Source: Pseudomonas bubulae (GTDB taxonomy: Bacteria > Pseudomonadota > Gammaproteobacteria > Pseudomonadales > Pseudomonadaceae). Taken from it: a DNA stretch of 64,000 nucleotides. The position numbers and the translations under genes are program-made. The notes beneath the pieces were generated by a model, which was not told the DNA's origin, made no database searches, and saw nothing but the letters and a program-made list of their open reading frames with translations. The stretch spans positions 186,001 to 250,000 of the forward strand of contig NZ_UYJA01000005.1 in NCBI RefSeq assembly GCF_900618535.1. Direction: 5' to 3'. Below, piece after piece: positions 7,874 to 16,860 of this stretch (position 1 is its first letter; each line of letters starts with the position of its first letter).

Positions 7874-9421
7874 GTGAACCGGCCATCGCCTGTCAAAACC
7901 GATAACTTCTTCCTGCTGATCTTCCGGGCCCTGCGCGATCGCCGCGTTCCGCTTGCTCTGCGTATCGCCAGCCATAACGTGATCCTGGTCGCCCTGGCAC
8001 TGGTCATCTATGCCGTGGTCATGGGCCTGCAATTCAAGCAGGCCATGCACGAACAGGCCGACGCCCTGGGGCAGAGCCTGACCACGCAAACCGCCACCTC
8101 GGCGACCGAGCTGCTGGTGTCAAACGACATCCTCAGCCTCAACGTGCTGCTCAACAACCTGACCAAAAACCCGCTGGTGGCCCACGCGGCCATTTATAGC
8201 GTGGATAACCGTATCCTCGCCGAAGCCGGGCAACGTCCCAAAAATGGCCTGCTGGGCGAAACCGAGGGTGTGTATCAAACCAAGATCACCTTTCAGGATG
8301 TGACCGCCGGGCATCTGCGCATCAGCCTGGACATGCACCAGTTCGAGCAGCCGATGACCATCAGCCTGCAAAGCATGGGCATTTTGAGTGCTATCCTGCT
8401 GGCCCTTGCCCTGGCCTTAAGCTTGCGTCTGGGCCGTCATATCACCACGCCCCTGCTGCAACTGCGGGTATGGCTGCGCGAACCCGATCCTTACACCCCG
8501 GCCATCCAGCGCCAGGATGAGATCGGCGACCTGGCTCGTCAGCTCCACACCCGCCTGGCCCCTCCGGCACCAGAGCCCGAGCCGGAACCAGAAGAAGACG
8601 ACTACGACGACAGCGACTACGAAGAGGCCGAAGACAACGAGCCGAGCTTTGAAGTGCGCAACCTGAGTGACCCGACGTTCGATGAGACTGCAGCGGCACC
8701 TGCGCCCAAGGCTGCACCTCGACAGTTGGTGAGCACCGAAGAAGACGAGAACGACGACGAAGACCCGTTTGCCGACCTGCGCGACACCAGCACGGCGAGT
8801 GCCGCGCCGGTTGCCCTGGCCAAACCAAAACCGGTCGCATCTGCGGCGCCGCAACCGAGTGCCGTACTCGCGGTGCAACTGGGGGCACAAGAGCAATTGC
8901 GCCGCCTGCCCCGCGCCCGATTGATGGAACTGCTGGAACGCTATCGTGATTGTCTGAACCAGGCAGCCTCGCTGTACCAAAGCGAACTGCATACGCTGAA
9001 CGATGGCAGCACACTGATGCTGTTCCACAGTGAAGACAGCGGCGACGACTACCTGACCAACGCCATTTGCTGCGGCGAGCTGCTGCGTGCATTGGGTCAC
9101 GCCCTGCAAATCGAAGTGGCAGACAGCGGCATTACCCTGCAATTGCAGTTGGGCCTGGTGCTGGGTGAAGGCCTGAGCGGCATGAGTCAGATTGACCTGC
9201 TGCTGACCGAAACGGCGCAGGATGCACTGGCCTTGTCGCAACACAGCCGCAACCTGTTGCTGGTAGAGCGCAAGATCAGCGATGACCCGCTGATCCGCCA
9301 GCGCGCCCGCATCCGCCCGATTGCCAGCCCGGAAGGCGCCTGCTGCGTAGAGCGCCTGATGGAGCCTTACCCTTCGATGCTGGAGCGCCAGCTGGCGCGG
9401 ATGCATGAGAGTCGCGGGTAG
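7874..9421 (+). CDS. AhpA/YtjB family membrane protein
   Basis: 515-residue inner-membrane protein of the YtjB (SMP) family, which sits divergent from serB in many gammaproteobacteria. Two membrane helices (about residues 37-57 and 168-187) bracket a periplasmic domain of about 110 residues. A HAMP-like stretch follows the second helix (RLGRHITTPLLQLRVWL). Then come a very acidic, Pro/Glu/Asp-rich linker (about 230-310; EPEPEPEEDDYDD) and a cytoplasmic domain (about 335-515) resembling a degenerate cyclase-like fold. The GTG start is supported by the family start and the promoter upstream. The molecular function is not established. Confidence 0.75.
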   Translation: MNRPSPVKTDNFFLLIFRALRDRRVPLALRIASHNVILVALALVIYAVVMGLQFKQAMHEQADALGQSLTTQTATSATELLVSNDILSLNVLLNNLTKNPLVAHAAIYSVDNRILAEAGQRPKNGLLGETEGVYQTKITFQDVTAGHLRISLDMHQFEQPMTISLQSMGILSAILLALALALSLRLGRHITTPLLQLRVWLREPDPYTPAIQRQDEIGDLARQLHTRLAPPAPEPEPEPEEDDYDDSDYEEAEDNEPSFEVRNLSDPTFDETAAAPAPKAAPRQLVSTEEDENDDEDPFADLRDTSTASAAPVALAKPKPVASAAPQPSAVLAVQLGAQEQLRRLPRARLMELLERYRDCLNQAASLYQSELHTLNDGSTLMLFHSEDSGDDYLTNAICCGELLRALGHALQIEVADSGITLQLQLGLVLGEGLSGMSQIDLLLTETAQDALALSQHSRNLLLVERKISDDPLIRQRARIRPIASPEGACCVERLMEPYPSMLERQLARMHESRG

Positions 9422-9437
9422 CCAAAGCCAAGAGCAC

Positions 9438-9480
9438 CATCACCCTGGCCCTCTCCCTCCGGGAGAGGCGTGGTGAGGGG
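9438..9480. repeat. CCCTCTCCC palindromic element
   Basis: Same family as the pair at 1043-1150: CATCACC, then CCCTCTCCCTCCGGGAGAGG, then GGTGAGGGG, forming a nested hairpin. It is downstream of the YtjB-like gene and just before a rho-independent terminator. Confidence 0.75.
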
Positions 9481-9494
9481 CTTTTGACCTGCCA

Positions 9495-9527
9495 TAAAAA
9501 ATCCCGCACATGTGCGGGATTTTTTTG
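9495..9527. terminator. Bidirectional rho-independent terminator
   Basis: A perfect 10-bp stem (ATCCCGCACA / TGTGCGGGAT) has an A-run on the left and a T-run on the right, so it can end transcription from both the YtjB-like gene (+) and the PqiC-like gene (-). Confidence 0.93.
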
Positions 9528-9542
9528 TTTCTGGCTACAGCC

Positions 9543-10250
9543 TCAGAAGCGGAAGATTTCCATATCCGTGCGTATCGGTGAGGCCATCGGGATACGAGGT
9601 TTATCCGCACCCTGCTTGGGGGCTGCCTTGGACGGCGCCTTGGGCGCTTCCACCAGAGGCGGCTGGTTGGCCAGAGGCTTGAGTGCCACCGCCAATTGCT
9701 CGCTCAACTGTTGCAACAACTTGCCCTGAGCCTTGACCTGGTCCGCCGTACTGCCCCCGTGCGGCTGCTCCAGGTGCACGATGCGGTTGTCACGCACTTG
9801 CCCGCGACGGTCAATCAAGCGCCATTGTGCGTCCAGCACTGCAGGCAGGTCCTTGCCCGAGTCCAGGCGAGTGATCGACAACAACACTTGCACATCCGGG
9901 CTGAAGCCCGCAGGTGCCGGGGCCTGGACCACACGCTGGCTGTCCAGGCGCCATGCCAGTTGGCGCACCAGCAGCTGGTCGATATCTGCCGACAGGCTAC
10001 CCGCCCATCGTCCGTCAGTCGCAGCGCTCAAACTGCCATCAGGCTGGCGTTGCAGCAGGGTTTCACGTTGCAGGTAGTCGGCCACGCTGATCGGGCCAAG
10101 TACCACAGCCATGCCGGCGCTTTGCGCGGGCTGGCCGGGGCTGCCGCTGTCCAGCTGGTACAGGGCCGCAGGCTGGTGCGTGCTGCACCCCGCCAGACCC
10201 AGCACACCGGTCAGCAACGCAATTAAAGGAAGGCGTAGAACGTTCATCAT
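9543..10250 (-). CDS. PqiC-family outer-membrane lipoprotein (ABC-type transport auxiliary)
   Basis: 235-residue lipoprotein with a lipobox (LGLAGC, Cys22) after a hydrophobic signal. The mature part has the ABC-transport-auxiliary fold pattern (ALYQLDSG; VVLGPISVADYLQR; SLSADIDQLLVRQLAWRL) known from PqiC, which works with MCE proteins in lipid transport across the periplasm. The C-terminus is Pro/Lys/Ala rich. No MCE or permease gene is adjacent, so it is an orphan member here. The start is one of two adjacent ATGs. It ends at the bidirectional terminator. Confidence 0.82.
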   Translation of the reverse strand: MMNVLRLPLIALLTGVLGLAGCSTHQPAALYQLDSGSPGQPAQSAGMAVVLGPISVADYLQRETLLQRQPDGSLSAATDGRWAGSLSADIDQLLVRQLAWRLDSQRVVQAPAPAGFSPDVQVLLSITRLDSGKDLPAVLDAQWRLIDRRGQVRDNRIVHLEQPHGGSTADQVKAQGKLLQQLSEQLAVALKPLANQPPLVEAPKAPSKAAPKQGADKPRIPMASPIRTDMEIFRF

Positions 10251-10426
10251 TCCATCCAGGTGGCCGCCTCAGGGCGAGCCGCAGTGTAATTCTCGAAAGG
10301 CTCGCAAAGCACATTGCCATAAGCCGTGCCGCTAACGCGGCATATCATCCGCGAATATTGGGCATGACTCCAGCGCTGTCGCGCCGATCTGCGCTTAAAA
10401 ACGCAGGCCGGGCGCACTAAACAGGC

Positions 10427-12691
10427 TTAATTGGGGGTTTCTACCAACAAGGCATCCACACGCTGGAACCCACGAGGCAGTTTGTTGCCACGACGGCCAC
10501 GCTCACCTTTGTAGTGTTCCAGGTCATCCGCCTTGAGCGTCAAGGTACGCTTGCCCGCCTGCAATACCAATGCGGCATTGTCTGGAAGTACCGCGATGTC
10601 GGTCACGTACTCTTCGCGGCTGGCCACGCGATCGCCGGGTATGCCGATGATCTTGTTGCCCTTGCCCTTGCCCAGCTGCGGCAAGTCGCTGACCTTGAAA
10701 ATCAGCAGGCGCCCTTCAGTGGTCACCGCCGCCAGCCAGTTGTGCTCGCGATCGGACACCGGCCGCGGCTGCATCACCTGCGCGCCTTTGGGCAGGCTGA
10801 GCAATGCCTTACCTGCCTTGTTCTTGGCCTGCAGGTCTTCTCCCTTGACCACAAACCCGTAACCGGCGTCGGAAGCAATCACATACAGCGCATCGTCTTC
10901 CGGCAACAACACACACTCGAATGTGGCGCCCGGCGGCGGGGTCAGACGACCGGTCAGCGGTTCGCCCTGACCACGGGCCGACGGCAAGGTGTGCGCAGCC
11001 ACTGAGTAGCTGCGCCCCGTGGAGTCGATAAACACCGCAAACTGGTTGGAGCGCCCGGCAGCGGCGGTTTTGTAACCATCCCCCGCTTTATAGGACAGGC
11101 CGGTAGCGTCCAGATCGTGGCCTTTACCGCAACGTACCCAGCCTTTCTCCGAGAGCACCACCGTGACCGCTTCAGTCGGCACCAGCTCGTTTTCCGACAG
11201 GGCCTTGGCTTCTGCGCGGGCCACGATTGGCGAACGACGATCATCGCCGTAGGTTTTGGCGTCTTCCAGCAGTTCAGTGCGCACCAGCTTTTTCAGCTTG
11301 GCTTCGCTGCCCAGCAGGGCTTGCAGCTTGGCTTGCTCTTTACGCAGCGCATCCTGCTCGTCGCGCAGCTTCATCTCTTCCAGACGGGCCAGTTGGCGCA
11401 GGCGCGTATCAAGGATGTAATCAGCCTGGGTTTCACTCAGGGCAAAGCGTGCAATCAGCTCGGCCTTGGGGTGTTCCTCGGTGCGAATGATATGGATCAC
11501 TTCATCGAGGTTCAGGTAAGCGGTGAGCAAACCGTCCAGCAGGTGCAGGCGGCGCTCGACTTTATCGAGGCGGAACTGCAGGCGGCGGCGCACGGTGTTG
11601 ACGCGGAACTCCAGCCATTCAACCAGCAGGGCACGCAGGTTTTTCAGCTGCGGCTTGCCGTCCAGGCCGATGATATTGATGTTGACCCGGAACGTGGACT
11701 CAAGCTCGGTGACGGCGAACAAGTGCTGCATCAGTTCGTCGAGATCGACCTTGTTGTTGCGCGGAATGATGACGATACGGCACGGGTTTTCATGGTCGGA
11801 CTCATCACGCAGGTCGGTTACCATCGCCAGCTTGGTCGGCTTGGCCTGCATCAGCGCGGCGATCTGCTCCAACACCTTGGCACCCGACACCTGATGCGGC
11901 AGTGCAGTGACCACGATGTCGCCGTCTTCGATGTGATACACCGCACGCATGCGCACCGAACCACGGCCGGTCTGATAGATCTTCAGCAGGTCGGCGCGCG
12001 GGGTGATGATTTCAGCTTCGGTCGGGTAGTCCGGGCCTTGAATGTGTTCGCACAATTGCTCAACCGTGGCTTTCGGCTCGTCGAGCAAACGCACGCACGC
12101 CGCCGCCACTTCACGCAGGTTGTGCGGCGGTACATCGGTGGCCATGCCGACGGCGATGCCGGTGGTGCCATTGAGCAGGATATTGGGCAAACGTGCCGGT
12201 AAAACCGCAGGTTCGTCGAGGGTACCGTCAAAGTTCGGTACCCAGTCCGCCGTGCCCTGGCCCAATTCGCTGAGCAGGACCTCGGAGTAACGCGACAGGC
12301 GAGCTTCGGTGTAACGCATGGCGGCGAACGACTTGGGATCGTCCGGCGCACCCCAGTTGCCCTGGCCGTCGACCAAGGTGTAGCGATAGCTGAACGGCTG
12401 TGCCATCAGCACCATCGCTTCGTAGCAGGCCGAGTCGCCGTGAGGGTGGAATTTACCGAGCACGTCACCGACGGTACGCGCCGATTTCTTGTGCTTGGAG
12501 TCAGCGTCCAGGCCCAACTCGCTCATGGCGTAAACAATACGCCGCTGTACGGGCTTGAGGCCGTCGCCGATATGCGGCAAGGCCCGATCCATGATGACGT
12601 ACATGGAGTAGTTGAGGTAGGCCTGTTCGGTGAAGTCGGCCAGTGACCGGCGTTCTACGCCGTCCAGGCTGAGATCAAGGGAGTCGCTCAT
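10427..12691 (-). CDS. parC: DNA topoisomerase IV subunit A
   Basis: Breakage-reunion subunit of topoisomerase IV, which decatenates daughter chromosomes. It has 754 residues. The catalytic tyrosine is Tyr127 (AAMRYTEARLS). The quinolone-resistance region reads FHPHGDSACYEAM with Ser87 and Glu91, the wild-type residues at both hot-spot positions. A coiled-coil tower follows (about 370-490), then a C-terminal beta-pinwheel (about 500-750). It is the last gene of the run parE - phytase-like - retropepsin - parC, 11 bp after the retropepsin gene. Confidence 0.98.
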   Translation of the reverse strand: MSDSLDLSLDGVERRSLADFTEQAYLNYSMYVIMDRALPHIGDGLKPVQRRIVYAMSELGLDADSKHKKSARTVGDVLGKFHPHGDSACYEAMVLMAQPFSYRYTLVDGQGNWGAPDDPKSFAAMRYTEARLSRYSEVLLSELGQGTADWVPNFDGTLDEPAVLPARLPNILLNGTTGIAVGMATDVPPHNLREVAAACVRLLDEPKATVEQLCEHIQGPDYPTEAEIITPRADLLKIYQTGRGSVRMRAVYHIEDGDIVVTALPHQVSGAKVLEQIAALMQAKPTKLAMVTDLRDESDHENPCRIVIIPRNNKVDLDELMQHLFAVTELESTFRVNINIIGLDGKPQLKNLRALLVEWLEFRVNTVRRRLQFRLDKVERRLHLLDGLLTAYLNLDEVIHIIRTEEHPKAELIARFALSETQADYILDTRLRQLARLEEMKLRDEQDALRKEQAKLQALLGSEAKLKKLVRTELLEDAKTYGDDRRSPIVARAEAKALSENELVPTEAVTVVLSEKGWVRCGKGHDLDATGLSYKAGDGYKTAAAGRSNQFAVFIDSTGRSYSVAAHTLPSARGQGEPLTGRLTPPPGATFECVLLPEDDALYVIASDAGYGFVVKGEDLQAKNKAGKALLSLPKGAQVMQPRPVSDREHNWLAAVTTEGRLLIFKVSDLPQLGKGKGNKIIGIPGDRVASREEYVTDIAVLPDNAALVLQAGKRTLTLKADDLEHYKGERGRRGNKLPRGFQRVDALLVETPN

Positions 12692-12702
12692 GCGGACCTC
12701 AT

Positions 12703-13224
12703 TCAGTTCGTTGTCTGGCGCAGCAGCATGGTGCCGCCGCGCTGGGTAAATTCAAGTTTGTTCAGCGCACTCATGCCCAGCAGCACCTGCTCGCCGTCCA
12801 GCCCGGGGGCCGCTACAGCTCGCACATCGCGCAGCACAATGGCGCCCAGCTGCAGGCGATCGATGCGGGTCTGGTAGCCCTGGGTGCGGCCATTGGCGGT
12901 GCTCAGGGTCACCGGGAGGCCCTTGGGCAGTGCCAGTTGCCTGGCCAGATCCAGCGGTACTGCCACATCGGTGGCACCGGTATCGAGTAAAAATTCCACC
13001 GGCACGTTGTTGATCCGGCCACTGGCGACGAAATGGCCCTGCACGTTGCCGAGCAGTTTGACTTCGATATAACCCTCGCCTTGCTGCGAGGTCACTTCGG
13101 TATTGGGGTTTTGCTGACGCTGTTCCCAGCGCCCGAAAAACTGCGTGGCCAGGTACAGGCCCGCGCACCAGGCCACGATCATGAAGATACGCCCCACGCC
13201 TTTGCCCGGTGCTTGCTGGCTCAT
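12703..13224 (-). CDS. Retropepsin-like aspartic protease, TIGR02281 type
   Basis: 173-residue protein. An N-terminal membrane anchor (about residues 13-30, FMIVAWCAGLYLATQFF) precedes a single retroviral-type aspartyl protease domain (about 55-170). The catalytic motif is FLLDTGATDVAVP and the hydrophobic flap-side glycine region is LGMSALNKLEF. Such single-domain enzymes work as dimers. The domain is probably periplasmic or peripheral. Its start overlaps the upstream gene by ATGA, which indicates translational coupling within the parE-parC operon. The substrate is unknown. Confidence 0.85.
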   Translation of the reverse strand: MSQQAPGKGVGRIFMIVAWCAGLYLATQFFGRWEQRQQNPNTEVTSQQGEGYIEVKLLGNVQGHFVASGRINNVPVEFLLDTGATDVAVPLDLARQLALPKGLPVTLSTANGRTQGYQTRIDRLQLGAIVLRDVRAVAAPGLDGEQVLLGMSALNKLEFTQRGGTMLLRQTTN

Positions 13225-14201
13225 TGTTTGGCACTCCAGCCACCTTGCGGTGCAGCAAAGCGCCAGACGATGGGACGTTTTTCGCCATCGGCGCGTCTAT
13301 GGCTGCCGTTGTCGACCCCGACCCAGGCGCCCTTGGCATCCAGGCTCAGGGCCTCGGTGTTGCCATAGCCGGTGTTGTAACGCCGGGCATCGGTCAGGGC
13401 ATCATTGGCAAACGACCAACAGCGTTCGATCTCGCCCGTATTCGGGGTACGCCGGCAAATACGATAGGCCATGCGCTCAAGGGTAAACAGCTTGTCCTCG
13501 AACAGCGCCAGGTCGGCAAAGTCCTTTGCCTGGGCCTTGGCGTTGAGTTGCGTCGGCGGCTGTTCAAGACCGCCTTCGCTCATCAGCACGCAACCGTTTT
13601 CGCAGTCCCATACACTCTGTTTTTTGCGAATAGTCAGCAAGCCACGGCGCTCACGCTCGGCCGCCAGCCATATCTGATTACCCTGCGGGTTGACGGCAAT
13701 CCCCTCAAACAGCGCATTGAAATGCAGCAACATGCCGCTGGCACGGGCCTGACGCACCAGCGCCGGGTCGATTTTAAGCCATGAAGGCGCCCCGGCCTGA
13801 GGGATTTGCAGTACCGCTGCATGGGACTCACTGACCACGAACCGGTTGCCCGCCTCATCGCAACTGATCCCTTCAAAGTCCAGCTCGCCGCCGCGCAACG
13901 GGCTGATGGCCTTGCCCATCATGCGCACGCCCCACGGCAAGCCGCTTTCCGGCGCTGGCGGCACATCGACAGGCAAGGCTTCGGCCTGCCACAGAGACTC
14001 GCGGGTATCGAGGCGATAAATCTGATCATCATCACGATCAGACACCGCCCACAGCTCACCCGAACATAATGCCAGCCCGGACAGATTGCCACCGCGCATG
14101 CCTTCAACCGGATGCTCTGACTGCAACGCCAGTTCTGGCCAGGTATCGGCCATGACCGGCGCAGCACCCAAACAGAACAAGCCCAGCAAGGCACTGCGCA
14201 T
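13221..14201 (-). CDS. Esterase-like activity of phytase family protein
   Basis: 326-residue exported protein. The signal peptide MRSALLGLFCLGAAPVMA ends with an Ala-x-Ala-like site. The mature part resembles the phytase-like beta-propeller family: LSGLALCSGELWAVSDRDDDQIYRLD near the start, ELDFEGISCDEAGNRFVVSE, NALFEGIAVNPQGNQIWLAAE and GYGNTEALSLD. The repeated EGI/EAL blades fit the family, but enzyme activity is not proven for it. It starts within the parE stop (TGATG overlap) and overlaps the retropepsin gene by 4 bp, so it is coupled to both. Confidence 0.82.
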   Translation of the reverse strand: MRSALLGLFCLGAAPVMADTWPELALQSEHPVEGMRGGNLSGLALCSGELWAVSDRDDDQIYRLDTRESLWQAEALPVDVPPAPESGLPWGVRMMGKAISPLRGGELDFEGISCDEAGNRFVVSESHAAVLQIPQAGAPSWLKIDPALVRQARASGMLLHFNALFEGIAVNPQGNQIWLAAERERRGLLTIRKKQSVWDCENGCVLMSEGGLEQPPTQLNAKAQAKDFADLALFEDKLFTLERMAYRICRRTPNTGEIERCWSFANDALTDARRYNTGYGNTEALSLDAKGAWVGVDNGSHRRADGEKRPIVWRFAAPQGGWSAKQ

Positions 14202-16105
14202 CAGGCCAGCACCTGCGCCAGGTTGCCTTTGGATTCGAGCCAGGACTTGCGGTCACCGGCGCGTTTCTTGGCCAGCAGCATGTCCATCATTTCTGACGTG
14301 GCGGCGAAGTCTTCAAGAGTGAGTTGCACCAGGCGACGGGTGTTCGGATCCATCGTGGTTTCGCGCAGCTGTGGCGGGTTCATCTCACCCAGCCCCTTGA
14401 ATCGTGTGACTTGCGGCTTGCCGCGTTTTTTCTCGGCGACAAGACGGTCAAGAATGCCGTCGCGCTCGGCTTCGTCCAGGGCGTAGAAGATCTCCTTGCC
14501 CAGGTCGATGCGGTACAGCGGCGGCATCGCCACATAGACGTGACCGGCATCCACCAGCGGGCGGAAGTGCTGCACAAACAATGCACAGAGCAAAGTAGCA
14601 ATGTGCAGGCCGTCGGAGTCGGCGTCGGCAAGGATGCAGATTTTGCCGTAACGCAACTGGCTCATATCGGCCGCGCCCGGATCGACACCGATGGCCACAG
14701 CGATATTGTGCACTTCCTGGCTCGCCAGCACTTCGCTGCCGTCGACTTCCCAGGTGTTGAGGATCTTGCCGCGCAACGGCAGGATCGCCTGGAACTCCTT
14801 GTCCCGCGCCTGCTTGGCCGAGCCGCCTGCAGAATCACCTTCCACCAGGAACAGCTCGGAGCGCATCGGATCTTGCCCGGCGCAGTCCGCCAGCTTGCCC
14901 GGCAAGGCCGGCCCCTGGGTAATGCGCTTGCGTTCGACCTTTTTACTGGCCTTGAGCCTGCGCCCGGCGTTGTTGATCGCCAGTTCGGCCAGTTGCATGC
15001 CCAACTCGGGGTTGGCGTTGAGCCACAGGCTGAAGGAGTCCTTGATCACGCCCGAGACAAATGCCGCCGCCTCACGGGATGACAGACGCTCTTTGGTCTG
15101 ACCCGAGAACTGGGGTTCCTGCATTTTCATCGACAGCACGAACGCAATGCGCTCCCACACATCTTCAGGCGCCAGCTTGACACCCCGCGGCAGCAGGCTG
15201 CGGAACTCGCAGAACTCGCGCATGGCATCGAGCAAGCCCTGGCGCAGGCCGTTGACGTGGGTACCGCCCTGGGCCGTAGGGATCAGGTTGACGTAGCTTT
15301 CCTGCACGCTGTCGCCGCCCTCGGGCAGCCACAGCAAAGCCCAGTCGATGGCTTCCTTGTTACCGGCCAGGCTGCCGCAGAACGGCTCGTCGGGCAGGCG
15401 TTCAAATTCGCTGACTGCATCGACCAGATACGAGCGCAGGCCGTCTTCGTAATGCCACTCGACCTTTTCGTTGGTGTTTTTGTCTTCGAACGTAACCAGC
15501 AGCCCCGGGCATAGCACGGCCTTGGCCTTGAGCACGTGCTTGAGGCGGCTGACGGAAAACTTGGGTGAATCGAAGTATTTCGGGTCCGGCGCGAAGTACA
15601 CGCTGGTGCCGGTGTTGCGTTTGCCCACGGTGCCGATAATTTCCAGATCGGTGGCTTTATAGCCATCGGCAAAGGTCATCTGGTACTCGTTGCCGTCACG
15701 CTTGACCTTGACCCGCACCAGCGTCGACAGCGCGTTGACCACCGAGATGCCCACACCGTGCAGGCCACCGGAGAACTGGTAGTTCTTGTTGGAGAACTTG
15801 CCGCCCGCGTGGAGCTTGGTGAGGATCAGCTCGACGCCCGGCACACCCTCTTCAGGGTGGATGTCCACCGGCATGCCGCGCCCGTCATCGCTGACTTCCA
15901 GCGAATGATCGGCGTGCAGGATGACGTTGACCGACTTGGCGTGACCGGCCAGGGCCTCGTCGACGCTGTTGTCGATGACTTCCTGGGCCAGGTGGTTGGG
16001 CCGGCTGGTGTCGGTATACATGCCGGGGCGTTTGCGCACCGGGTCGAGGCCCGAGAGGACTTCGATGGCGTCGGCGTTATAAGAGCTAGCGCTGGGAGTG
16101 GCCAT
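14201..16105 (-). CDS. parE: DNA topoisomerase IV subunit B
   Basis: ATPase subunit of topoisomerase IV. It has 634 residues. The GHKL ATP site is visible in EVIDNSVDEALAG, DDGRGMPVDIH and GGLHGVGISVVNALS. The transducer domain follows. The TOPRIM metal site is VEGDSAGGSAKQARD, with the ADADSDGLH aspartates further on, and the quinolone region PLRGKILNTWE looks ordinary. It is first in the operon that ends in parC. The 50 bp upstream separate it from yqiA, which is on the same strand and may also be part of the transcript. Confidence 0.98.
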   Translation of the reverse strand: MATPSASSYNADAIEVLSGLDPVRKRPGMYTDTSRPNHLAQEVIDNSVDEALAGHAKSVNVILHADHSLEVSDDGRGMPVDIHPEEGVPGVELILTKLHAGGKFSNKNYQFSGGLHGVGISVVNALSTLVRVKVKRDGNEYQMTFADGYKATDLEIIGTVGKRNTGTSVYFAPDPKYFDSPKFSVSRLKHVLKAKAVLCPGLLVTFEDKNTNEKVEWHYEDGLRSYLVDAVSEFERLPDEPFCGSLAGNKEAIDWALLWLPEGGDSVQESYVNLIPTAQGGTHVNGLRQGLLDAMREFCEFRSLLPRGVKLAPEDVWERIAFVLSMKMQEPQFSGQTKERLSSREAAAFVSGVIKDSFSLWLNANPELGMQLAELAINNAGRRLKASKKVERKRITQGPALPGKLADCAGQDPMRSELFLVEGDSAGGSAKQARDKEFQAILPLRGKILNTWEVDGSEVLASQEVHNIAVAIGVDPGAADMSQLRYGKICILADADSDGLHIATLLCALFVQHFRPLVDAGHVYVAMPPLYRIDLGKEIFYALDEAERDGILDRLVAEKKRGKPQVTRFKGLGEMNPPQLRETTMDPNTRRLVQLTLEDFAATSEMMDMLLAKKRAGDRKSWLESKGNLAQVLA

Positions 16106-16156
16106 AGGGTCTCGTCGTTAGTCGTAAGTGAAAAAAAGGGCCATTCGACGGGCGCC

Positions 16157-16765
16157 TTAAAGGGCCGCGAAGTCGATGGTTTCAAACTGTTCGGCGCCGA
16201 TCCCTGCAAAGTTCAGCAAGTCGGGCAGCTGCTGGGCAAAGCCCTGATAACTGTGATCACCGCCCGCCTCAATACGCAACGTACATGCCGCGTAGTACTG
16301 TTCAGCGTAGCGGTAGTCCAGGGTTTCATCGCCTGTCTGCAACCACACCTGACAACGCTGCGCGTCCTGAGGGGCTGGCACTTCAAGTTCTGCCAGCGCC
16401 TGCACGTGATCGAGGGTCAGTTCCCAGGTTTCGCCGCTGTAGTGATTGGTTTGCGTGCCCAGATAGCCGTCGAACATCCGGTGCGGGCTGACGGCCGGAT
16501 TGATCAGCAAGGCCTTGAGGCCGTATTGGCGGGCCAGCCATGTCGCATAGTAGCCGCCGAGCGAGCTGCCGACCAGCAATGGGCTGCCAAGCTCACTGAT
16601 TACGCCCTGCAATTGGGCAATGGCCTGGCGCGGATGATGGTGCAGGGCAGGCACCCGCAGTTGCCCGCCAAGGCCCATGCCGTGCATAGCCGACGTCAAC
16701 TGCATGGCTTTCTTGGACTCGGGGGCACTGTTGAACCCGTGGATATACAAGATGGAACCTGACAT
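16157..16765 (-). CDS. YqiA/YcfP-family alpha/beta hydrolase
   Basis: 202-residue cytoplasmic esterase-like protein, the usual YqiA length. The nucleophile elbow is GSSLGGYYATWLA (Ser82 region). The oxyanion strand is SILYIHGFNSAPESKKA. The acid and histidine of the triad are plausible in LQTGDETLDYRYAEQYY and AGGDHSYQGFAQ. This family sits upstream of parE in gammaproteobacteria, between cpdA and parE as here. The natural substrate is unknown. Confidence 0.9.
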   Translation of the reverse strand: MSGSILYIHGFNSAPESKKAMQLTSAMHGMGLGGQLRVPALHHHPRQAIAQLQGVISELGSPLLVGSSLGGYYATWLARQYGLKALLINPAVSPHRMFDGYLGTQTNHYSGETWELTLDHVQALAELEVPAPQDAQRCQVWLQTGDETLDYRYAEQYYAACTLRIEAGGDHSYQGFAQQLPDLLNFAGIGAEQFETIDFAAL

Positions 16766-16860
16766 GCGATGACCCCCGAAGACCCGTTAAGCTGAACACA
16801 GCAACAATAAAGGCGCGCAGTTTAGCCTGACTCAGGGGCAATGACTCGCTTCAAGATAAT

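Noticed and set aside
12450..12500. Possible quinolone-resistance change in parC
   Set aside because: Ser87 and Glu91 are the usual susceptible residues, so nothing unusual.
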